Source: Adiantum capillus-veneris (Eukaryota; Streptophyta; Polypodiopsida; Polypodiales; Pteridaceae). Taken from it: a stretch of DNA of 64,000 nt. The DNA lies in contig CM043955.1 in the NCBI GenBank assembly GCA_014529385.2, positions 144,679,140 through 144,743,139 of the forward strand. The letters run 5' to 3'. A model generated the notes under the pieces. The model was given only the letters and a program-made list of their open reading frames with translations. It had not been told where the DNA came from and did no database searches. Every line of letters begins with the position of its first letter. Within the stretch, counting starts at the first letter, position 1. The translations under genes were made by a program, and so were the position numbers. Positions 56,797-64,000 of the stretch are shown here, piece by piece.

Positions 56797-58374
56797 TGTT
56801 TGCTGACAGTCATCATTCATTTGTTTCCCTCTCAACCTTTTTCCCTGACCTCTTAATCACCAATCTTAGGGAATGTACATATAAAGCTTTATACAAAAAA
56901 AAAAAAAAAAAAAGAGCAAGCGCAATTAGCAAACGAGTATGCACATTAAAGTCAAAACATTGACTCAGACCTACACATGTCACATCTGGTACAGTGAAAT
57001 AGAAACCTATGCCATAAAACACCTTTGATCCTCATCACTTGAGTGATGGAGGGTAGGTAAGATTAGTACGATAGAGTGTTTCTGTTTTAGAGTTGAGAGA
57101 TTAGAAAAGTTCTCTTTTCCCACTGATGTGCCTCCTAGAGGTATTGTTTGTGTTTCATAGTGTGTACAGGAGCGTGTTGCTATTGATAGGATTTGGATCT
57201 TCATGGAACCTTCAAATCAAGCACGACCATCAACACAAACAGGTGTTTCTTGTCCACTAGCATTGCCCTTATCTTTTTTGCATCTATGATTGTCTGCTTT
57301 GATTGTGATTGGTAGCATAATATTCAGCGCATTGGCTTAGTATCAAACATTTAATTCAATGTAATGTTTTGTCATAATCACTTGTCTAGGTTTAAAAATC
57401 AAGCAGTCCGACTAAGCTAGTTTGACCAAGCTAGGTATTAGAAATCTTCTCTTAATACCATGGGGAATGCCTTCCTAATAAACAATGGTTACTTAGGTTC
57501 TTAATCCGATTTAGGCAGCATTGTATGAAATGTACTAGGGCTTTCTAGTGGGCTTAACCCTATTGACCTTTAGCTTAAGTATTATAAAGGGAGTTTACTA
57601 ATGTGATGAGCCTGGGGAATGTAACAGTGTTATATGACCTCCCAAAGTTACAAAATTAAAATGATGAAAATGAACAAACAAAAAATCAAAGTTCCACAAT
57701 GTAAAATTTTAAGCTGGAAGAGAAATCTCAGCTGGATTTGGTACTTCACTCACATGTATTGCCTATGGTACTAGAGCCCTAGAGGTTCCCAGCATGGGCG
57801 CTTTTCCTTGAAAAGCAAAAAACCCAAGGCATACAAAATAAGCACACACATCATAATTGAATCACTGTGAAAAGACCTTGGGGGGTCAAAGAAAAAGTAA
57901 TCAGTCAGGCGATGATTTCATGAGAAATTCCTTTTATGGTAGCTTAACTACAAGGTTTTCTAGATATAGCCTCTAGTCAGCCCTTGAACATGAATACTTG
58001 GCTCTCGCGATTAAACAACTTAATTGACCACAGAAAATTAAGAAGCTTACCCATGGTATTAATATTCGATCTCTAGTGCTTTTCGATCGTCAAATTAGCG
58101 ACCCCAGACTTGTTTAATTTTTTGCCTTTACATCTGTTTATGCATTTGATTACATTGCAATTTAATGTTCATTGCTAACAAATTGTTTGAAATTCTTTTA
58201 CCAATCAATTTTTCTATCTAAAACTGCATATGCTTTTTAAGAGAATGCAATTACTGTGCCAATGTTGTTTGATTTTGCAGTGACTGAAGAAGGCTAAGGA
58301 CATTCATCTCAAATGCTCTTCCACCTCGATGAACCAGCTTCAACTCAATAGCTTCCGAGGACGGAATCTACATC
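56797..58374 (+). other. E4 3' non-coding region
   Basis: Homologous to the E1 and E3 3' regions but without the accessory ORF, which has been deleted between about 56935 and 57140. A run of 19 A at about 56895-56913 stands where E1/E3 have an A-rich mixed sequence. No gene is seen. Confidence 0.7.
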
Positions 58375-58387
58375 AGGAAGGGGGGCA
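58375..58387 (+). other. E4 polypurine tract
   Basis: AGGAAGGGGGGCA directly before the 3' LTR start TGTTAAC; identical to E1 and E3. Confidence 0.9.
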
Positions 58388-58680
58388 TGTTAACCCTCAT
58401 GGCACACGGACACCCTATCACCTACGACGGACGTGTATTATGTATTCGATAGAGTCAGGTACCGGGCTTGTCGGACCAATAGGGAAAGGTAGAGTGATCG
58501 CCAATGAGAGGCGCACTTTAACTTGGACATTCAAGGATTAGTTGGTTAAGCATGGGCGCCCAAGTGTGAATGGGGTGAGCTCCTATAAAAGCCAACTAAA
58601 CCTAATTTTTACTCATTCTCTCATTTGTGCAATTGAAGAGTGCTCTTGCTCCATCTCCATCTTCTTCTTCTTCACCTCCT

Positions 58681-58712
<32 letters not shown>

Positions 58713-58963
58713 GGAGAGTGTGTGTGCGATCGAGCATTACGAAGGCACGACGGCGGCGAAGCGGTTGAGCGCGGCACGACTGCAGCTTCTTCTTCATCGC
58801 GGCGAGGAATCCACCACGAAGGCGAGCGTAGAGCGGTGAGTGACACACCCTTTGTTTTCTTGAGCTTGCTAGTTTAGGCTTGTTGTGTGCTTGGAGCCGT
58901 TTGTGGCTCGCATACGGTGTATTGGCAAGTCCCTTGCTTCGACAGTGCGGCAAGGAGCGCACA
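58388..58963 (+). repeat. E4 3' LTR (576 bp)
   Basis: Same as 53821-54395 apart from one A/G substitution (in GAGRCGCAC), one G fewer in a G run and one more GA unit. TATA box at 58584-58591. Confidence 0.95.
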
Positions 58964-58968
58964 TCATG

Positions 58969-59123
58969 ACTTCTTTATCCGAACTCCAATTTGGGTGATC
59001 TATAGCCTCAATCAAAGAGCACGAAGCCCTCTGCGCATTGATGTAAAGACAGAAATTTTTGGAGTTATGGAAGGCATTTCTGAACAGCATTTTCGAAGTG
59101 AACGGGTTCAAGAAAATTGACTC

Positions 59124-59130
<7 letters not shown>
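58969..59130. other. Flank of E4, probably 5' part of the LINE
   Basis: Continues from the E4 target site to the (TC)n tract at 59130-59168. No homology is recognised; it may be LINE 5' untranslated sequence. Confidence 0.35.
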
Positions 59131-59170
<40 letters not shown>

Positions 59171-59213
59171 GACTCGCAAGGGTTCTTCTTCTTCAACAAG
59201 GTCCACAATTATT

Positions 59214-60110
59214 GTGGAAAATGATCCAAGATCTCCTAAGTGTGGAGATAGCAACACAACCACCCAACCAACGAAATCGGAAACCATGATCATGGCATAC
59301 TTGGTATCATTGCAAGAGACTGTAAATAAACGAGGCAAAGACTTACGAGCACTTGCAATGGATAATGACACACTAAGGGTACTTGTGGTTGAGGATGAGA
59401 ATCTCAAGAGGACACTTGCGATGCAAACAACACGTTTGATGCAACTTGAAGAGAAAATCAAGGAATGTAAACGTTCTCTTGTGGACTTGAATGCTTTGAA
59501 AGAGCTGATGAGCAAAGTAGAGCATGACCATGTATTGAAAGAGGAGAAATTTGACACCATGAGCCGGAATGTATGCGACATGGAAAATGTATGCACAAAC
59601 AAGTCTTGGGCTGATGTATGTGGTAGCAATGTGGTTGCTAATTCCTCACTCATGCAAGATATGGCTCAAACAAAGAATGTTGAGAATGTGGATGTGGAGG
59701 AGTTGAAGGAACGGGAGCGACGTTCCAAGAACATTGTTATTCGTGGAATTTCTGAAGAGAAGCTAGAGACACCTCCTTCTCTTGCCATTGTTATTGAAGA
59801 TTTCTTCAAAACCCACTTTGGCATGTGCGGAGTTATAGTCTATGGAGCACATAGAGTGGGGAAGCAAGGAACTCCTCGCTCGGGAGAATGGCCAATTGTA
59901 TGCAGCATGCTGGATGAGACCAAGCGAAAGATTATCCTTGATAATAGTTGGATCTATTTGAGGGATACAAAATGTTTTGTATGTGAAGATCGCACTATTA
60001 AGCAACAAAATATACGTCGCAAGGCATATGAGGAAAAGAATAAGAAAAACAAGGAGATCTCTCATGAAAAAAATGTGCCCAAGGAGGAGGCAAGTCCCTC
60101 GAGCAAATAG
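59214..60110 (+). CDS. LINE ORF1 protein, coiled coil plus RRM-like domain
   Basis: 298 codons, with a GTG first codon; the first ATG is at 59286. The N-terminal half is helical with heptad-like spacing (LRVLVVEDENLKRTLAMQTT, EEKIKECKRSL). The C-terminal half has RRSKNIVIRGISEE, VIVYGAHRVGK and IVCSMLDETKRKIIL, the pattern of the L1 ORF1 RNA-binding (RRM-type) domain, and a lysine-rich end. It would bind LINE RNA as a nucleic-acid chaperone. The true start may lie further up in the CT repeat. Confidence 0.75.
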   Translation: MENDPRSPKCGDSNTTTQPTKSETMIMAYLVSLQETVNKRGKDLRALAMDNDTLRVLVVEDENLKRTLAMQTTRLMQLEEKIKECKRSLVDLNALKELMSKVEHDHVLKEEKFDTMSRNVCDMENVCTNKSWADVCGSNVVANSSLMQDMAQTKNVENVDVEELKERERRSKNIVIRGISEEKLETPPSLAIVIEDFFKTHFGMCGVIVYGAHRVGKQGTPRSGEWPIVCSMLDETKRKIILDNSWIYLRDTKCFVCEDRTIKQQNIRRKAYEEKNKKNKEISHEKNVPKEEASPSSK

Positions 60111-60140
60111 GGATGCGTAACCTATGAGACCGAGTTACAA

Positions 60141-60512
60141 TTGAGAATATGCTTTTGGAATTGTAATGGATACCCATGGAATGCGGCGGTTGGCATTGAT
60201 GAACTAACAAGCAAAGCCAATGTTGTACTTCTTGTTGAAACTTGGGAGCATGATACACAAAGGATTAATGGCTTGAAGAATTACAATGTACATTTATTGA
60301 TGTGGTCAAAGAATCTTAAGCAACGAAGAGGACAAGGAGGGGTAGCATGTATGGTTAAGAAAGGATTGGAAGATTTTGTATCAATTGTGAAAGATGACAA
60401 GTACAAACGTTATGTATGGCTGAAAATTATGACACCAAAAAGAGCACCCATTTTTGTAGCCGATTGCTACGTTCCTCATCATGATTCTCCCTTTTATGCT
60501 TGCATGGATAGA
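60141..60512 (+). pseudogene. LINE ORF2 N-terminus (endonuclease), truncated
   Basis: About 124 codons of an APE-type endonuclease: ICFWNCNGYPWNA with the catalytic Asn, VVLLVETWEHD with the catalytic Glu, RGQGGVACMVKKG and APIFVADCYVPHH. The usual Asp/His residues further on and the reverse transcriptase are missing because E5 inserted at 60513. The codons after that (WTDTPRQTL) are LTR sequence. Confidence 0.8.
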
Positions 60513-61441
60513 TGTTGGACGGATACGCCACGACAGACGTTAGCACAGCGAGAACTCACCTAACAAGTAATGTCAGCTAAGGACGAATCTCGACCCGCAG
60601 GCGCGTGGAAGCAAGCATAAGGTGTCAACCTACACTCGACCGACTCCTAACTAATTCCTACAGAGTCCCTACCAATTGTCTAAGTCATAGCCTTCAAGAG
60701 TGCAAAAGAGGATACTTCCTACAACGCTTGCTAGAGCCGAACACCCATCAAACACTTTCGAAACACCATAGAACTTGAAGGAGACCTTACTAATACCTAT
60801 AGGCCGCTCTCCCTAAGGTCTATGAACCAAAATCACGACCCAAAACACCCGGTGCAGAAACACGTAGGATGTCTGGCCGAAATTTGCAGGTCTTCGTTTC
60901 CGAAATCTGAAGTGCCTAATGTGTAGCTCTACTCAATGTGAACGCGTGGATATGCTGCAATGCGAAATCAGATAACGTATACTCACCCAAACAACAGATG
61001 AAGCTCGTAGAAGGAGCTCCCAAAGCTGGACCGTACGCGCGCAATGTTGGTATCAGCTCGTAGCTCTAGTCGGGGGCAACACGTTGCACTTCTCCGCACT
61101 CGATTCCGACCACCGTAGCACACGTAGGGTCAAGACGAAGCTCACACTCTCTCTCACGTACACAGTACGCTCACTCACAGACTTCCCACTGGTTTAAAAT
61201 GACAAAAGGTTTTTTCATTAAGGTCAAAAAGTGGTATATATACCTTACAACTTCTCAAACCCTAAAGTTCCAAAATCAACCATCTACTCATTCTAACTAT
61301 CAAAACTGGGATACAATCTGGAAACTTCTGTAAGTCCCAATATTTACAAGGTGAAAAATCGGGTTTTCCTCATTGAATGAATAATTACAAAAAATAATAG
61401 TTCCGAGTAGTTAGATGCCGTGGGGTGTCCAGCTTCTAACA
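60513..61441 (-). repeat. E5 3' LTR (929 bp)
   Basis: Minus-strand TGTTAGAAGCTGG...CCGTCCAACA, with TG...CA ends and short inverted ends. GTATATATACC at about 61234-61244 is a likely TATA box. It is recognised from its ends and the polypurine tract; the partner LTR is not visible. Confidence 0.75.
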
Positions 61442-61455
61442 TCCCCCCCCTCCTT
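61442..61455 (-). other. E5 polypurine tract
   Basis: The minus strand reads AAGGAGGGGGGGGA directly before TGTTAG. Confidence 0.8.
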
Positions 61456-61492
61456 GTTCATGTCGTCCCCGACATGGCCTTGATCACCTGCC

Positions 61493-63616
61493 TCATCTTA
61501 TCGCCTCCCGCATCTTTAGCAGTAATTCGTACCTGGCATGTAGGTTAAGCATTGTTGGTCCAAATATTTCTGTGTTCATGGTGAATAATCCTGTATAAAA
61601 TGCTTCTTCAAAAGCCTGGAGGTGATAAGATGGTAGAAACATGATTCTTTGATACAGCGCATGTATCACCTCCTTGGAAGGCTGACCTGACATATCATAA
61701 GCACATCTGTATGTATCCTGGAAGAAGAATATGCTGTCAGTCACCCGGCCTGGCTTGAACGTCTCAAACAGTGCTAGGATGGTTCTGCAGATCTTTCTCA
61801 TCATAATGCATGTAAGGTAAGGTGAACCAGTGAACAACTTTATGGCGCCCGTTAGGGTTTTCACCATGTATTGTACACTTATTCTCTCACCTGTCTTCAC
61901 GCCCGACAGCTTTGGGTAGTTCAGCCAAGTGGGTTGGCTTCTTTGCAAGATTTCTTGTGCCTTCCACGTCCTAACCCTTGGTAGAGGACAGAAGCTGAGG
62001 TTGTCCCTGATATGTTTAGGTGCCTCTACCAAGTGGATTAGGTATTGTGGGTACTTGGTAAGCCAAGCCTTCCTCCACTTTGGCTGAGAATCTACTATGA
62101 GCTTAACTCCTTCTGGCCTCGAGGTGTCTGCGTTGTAGAGAGGGACCGTTTGCTCTTCCCTGATTCGCTTGTTTATTGTTGCTGCTTCATATTTCAGCAA
62201 TGGATATGGGAGAGAGGGTTGAAGCCACTCGCGCCTGACATTGCTGGCATCGATCCTTTGGATGGTCATAGATTTGAAGACCCTCTGCTCCCATTCCAAG
62301 GCTTCCTTTGTGCTTTCTCTTAGCTCTGCCTCTATTGCCTTATGCAATTTTTCCTCCTCTTCTCGTGTTAGATCATGTGGCTCTTGAGAGGATTCTGCTG
62401 TGCTTTCCTCTGGCATGGGTGTGTCCACAGGATCTGCCACATTGTCGAGGTCGATGCCCTCATTGGCAGCTGGCCTTGAGCTTTCTGCTTCTGCTTGTTG
62501 CCGACCTTTCAACTCCTCAATTTGCTTGAGGAGTGTTTGATTTTCCGCTTCGGCTTCTCCGCCCATAGTCACGAGGAGGTCATTGAGTTCAGCGTTTACT
62601 TTTTCAACCTCCTCGAGCTTTATCTTTATGCTCTCCAATTCTTCTTGTAGGGATTTTTGGCTGTCCTCCATTCTTGTTTGCATTGCGATAGAACCTTCAA
62701 CCATCATTAACATCTGCTTCTTCTCGAGAGTCAGCTCCTTCTGGAGTTCTTGCATCTGCTCTTCATATTTTTGACTCTCGGAAATGATTTGAGTCGAGCT
62801 CGTAGCTCTAACTCTAGCAAGTGATGCTCGTAGCCTCTGGATGGTTTGATCTTTGACTTTTAACTGGTCCTTGAGCTCAAGGACTTCATCTAAGCTTGCT
62901 TCTTGTTTTATCTTTGCCTTTTCCTTGGCATTCCTCATGGCCTCTACTTCTTTAGTTTCCTCTACTAGCTGGAGTGTCAGATTATCCCGTTCTTTTTCAG
63001 CATCTTGCAATGACTTGCTGAGTTGCGGACACTCTTCTTCCGCTGCTTGTAATCTTTTTGCTGTTGCCTTATTTGATTCTTCCTTTGCTTGGCAGTTTTG
63101 TAGAGCCGTTGCCAAGCTGGCATGGAGGAGGTCAGCTTCTCTCTCTTTTAGCCCTTGGCTTTGTACCTGCAGAGTATCCCTTTCCATCTTGGTCTTTTCT
63201 TCGGTGGCCTTTAGAGTTATCAATTCTTCGTCTGATGCCATAGATTGTGCTCTTATTCCAGCTAGCATTGTCATTTTTCTTTCCCTTTCTTGGCTTTCTT
63301 GTTCATCTAGCAATGTCTGCCTTATCTGCTCCACTTCGTCCTCGGTGAAAGGGACATGGGGAATGTTTTCCGCTGCAGTATCAAGAATCTCGAAATTCTT
63401 GATGTAATCTTCAAAGCGGTCCCTCTGCACTCTTTTGGATGATCCGGACATAGACTCGAGAGATGGCTTCCAGAGATCGTTTAAATCACCCTTGAGGGCT
63501 CTTTCTGCTCGGAAACTCTCCATCAGCCTCTCGAGTCTTGCCGCTTTTTGTGACCTTGTCTCTTTGGCCGTCAGAATCCTTTTTTCCTTTCTTCTGCTCA
63601 GGTTGCTCCTCTGCAA
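61493..63616 (-). CDS. E5 last ORF: long coiled-coil protein with conserved C-terminal domain, unknown function
   Basis: 707 open codons from a TTG; the real start is further upstream. About residues 90-380 are a nearly continuous coiled coil (for example LKDQLKVKDQTIQRLRASLA, EELESIKIKLEEVEKVNAEL). Then an acidic linker, and a C-terminal globular part of about 250 residues (YPLLKYEAATINKRI, WLTKYPQYLIHLVEAPKHIR, RICRTILALFETF-like, FMNTEIFGPTMLNLH-like). No transmembrane helix is evident, so it is not a classic env. It stands in the env position, between the main body and the polypurine tract. Plants have families of such transposon-linked proteins of unknown role. Confidence 0.65.
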   Translation of the reverse strand: MQRSNLSRRKEKRILTAKETRSQKAARLERLMESFRAERALKGDLNDLWKPSLESMSGSSKRVQRDRFEDYIKNFEILDTAAENIPHVPFTEDEVEQIRQTLLDEQESQERERKMTMLAGIRAQSMASDEELITLKATEEKTKMERDTLQVQSQGLKEREADLLHASLATALQNCQAKEESNKATAKRLQAAEEECPQLSKSLQDAEKERDNLTLQLVEETKEVEAMRNAKEKAKIKQEASLDEVLELKDQLKVKDQTIQRLRASLARVRATSSTQIISESQKYEEQMQELQKELTLEKKQMLMMVEGSIAMQTRMEDSQKSLQEELESIKIKLEEVEKVNAELNDLLVTMGGEAEAENQTLLKQIEELKGRQQAEAESSRPAANEGIDLDNVADPVDTPMPEESTAESSQEPHDLTREEEEKLHKAIEAELRESTKEALEWEQRVFKSMTIQRIDASNVRREWLQPSLPYPLLKYEAATINKRIREEQTVPLYNADTSRPEGVKLIVDSQPKWRKAWLTKYPQYLIHLVEAPKHIRDNLSFCPLPRVRTWKAQEILQRSQPTWLNYPKLSGVKTGERISVQYMVKTLTGAIKLFTGSPYLTCIMMRKICRTILALFETFKPGRVTDSIFFFQDTYRCAYDMSGQPSKEVIHALYQRIMFLPSYHLQAFEEAFYTGLFTMNTEIFGPTMLNLHARYELLLKMREAIR

Positions 63617-64000
63617 CTGGCTCTAGCCGCCTCTTCAACCTCGTAGCCACCCTTGGTGCTCTTTGTGGCTCATCTTCCTTGTCTTCTTTTACCCTTAGCC
63701 AATCATTTTGAGATGGGGGGTCAGGCCACCTTCCCTTGGCGTGTAGTGCTGCATAAATTACCTTGGTTATCATTTCTCCTAGCACTATGTAGGTTGGCTT
63801 TTTGTTGCTCATTTTTACCAAGCTGTCATGTATGTATGCCGCATAGTTGATTATCTTTGGGGTGCCTTGCCCAAGTAAACATTGTGGAAATTGCACCTGG
63901 CGACATCCTGTACTTCTGTGGCCTCTTCGTGCACATGTGAAAGTACTGGTTGTACAATTGGATCATGATCGCCACCTTTGGGTTGGCGATGTCTTCAAAG
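63486..64000 (-). pseudogene. E5 upstream part of the coiled-coil gene, frameshifted
   Basis: The minus strand reads AIMIQLYNQYFHMCTKRPQK near the window end, shifts frame near 63870, continues as IINYAAYIHDSLVKMSNKKP and a lysine/arginine-rich stretch (ATRLKRRLEPVAEEQPEQKK), then must shift again near 63540 to enter the 707-codon ORF. The pieces read as one protein broken by two frameshifts; introns are less likely. Confidence 0.5.

Larger units (their letters stand above)
53821..58963 (+). mobile_element. E4: non-autonomous LTR retrotransposon of the E1/E3 family, very recent
   Basis: 5143 bp with LTRs at 53821-54395 and 58388-58963, PBS 54400-54417, one intact ORF 55252-56775, an internal polypurine tract and the terminal polypurine tract 58375-58387. 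The TSD TCATG is at 53816-53820 and 58964-58968. LTRs differ by one substitution, one single-base gap and one GA unit. It lacks the gag core, zinc knuckles, first protease, RT, RNase H and integrase, so it needs enzymes from an autonomous relative. LTR and 3' region resemble E1; gag and PR2 resemble E3, so it is a mosaic. Confidence 0.95.
59131..60512 (+). mobile_element. L1-like LINE fragment, cut at its 3' side by E5
   Basis: Carries ORF1 and the start of ORF2 in the order and spacing of an L1-type LINE. A (TC)n tract lies in front of ORF1. The endonuclease frame stops at 60512/60513, where the LTR of E5 begins; the rest of the LINE would be beyond E5, outside the window. Confidence 0.75.
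60513..64000 (-). mobile_element. E5: LTR element with coiled-coil ORF, partial
   Basis: 3' LTR 60513-61441, polypurine tract 61442-61455, ORF 61493 onward. It reads right to left and leaves the window on the right; gag or pol is not seen, so the class (gypsy with an extra 3' ORF, or a large non-autonomous derivative) is open. Confidence 0.7.

Overview
This window is nuclear DNA of a land plant. Two things show this. There is one intact eight-exon calcium-dependent protein kinase gene (group III, CPK13-like; 45488-48058). It sits among Ty3/gypsy LTR retrotransposons of plant-only types: a Tat-lineage element with two RNase H domains, and a second family primed by tRNA-Asp. Species cannot be decided from the sequence; introns are short (about 75 to 370 bases).

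Layout. Positions 1-40824 are one nested stack of four retrotransposons, all on the minus strand. The outermost, E2, occupies 22568-26656 and 40238-40824. E1 (1-22567, running off the left edge) inserted into E2's body. T, a young 9.1 kb Tat element (1349-10470, TSD GGTAC), inserted into E1's 3' non-coding region. E3 (26657-40237, TSD CCTAA) inserted into E2's 5' LTR. Next come chromovirus remnants (40825-42128), AT-rich intergenic DNA with hairpins and a direct repeat (42129-44990), the kinase gene, about 4.5 kb of mostly featureless DNA, and a CT/CA-rich tandem-repeat field (52500-53815). E4 (53821-58963, plus strand, TSD TCATG, LTRs almost identical) follows; it is a non-autonomous relative of E1/E3. 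The right end holds a LINE fragment (about 59130-60512) cut by a further minus-strand LTR element, E5 (60513 to the window end), whose last ORF encodes a long coiled coil.

The main novelty is the E1-E4 family. Its second ORF is very long: four zinc knuckles, a first protease-like domain with D-G-G, RT, RNase H and integrase. Past the integrase, in the same frame, comes a second retropepsin-like domain (PR2) with canonical D-T-G-A, then a tail with repeated W-x-P-K motifs. After the tail lie an internal copy of the polypurine tract, a TATA-like box, and a separate acidic 140-residue ORF that is open in both E1 and E3. E4 has lost everything between the gag N-terminus and PR2, leaving one uninterrupted 507-residue Gag-PR2-tail ORF in a recently inserted element. 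Other shared features are a guanine-quadruplex-forming hexamer array in the leader and microsatellites inside the LTRs. E1, E2 and E3 carry stops and frameshifts and are not functional as they stand; T has one in-frame stop.
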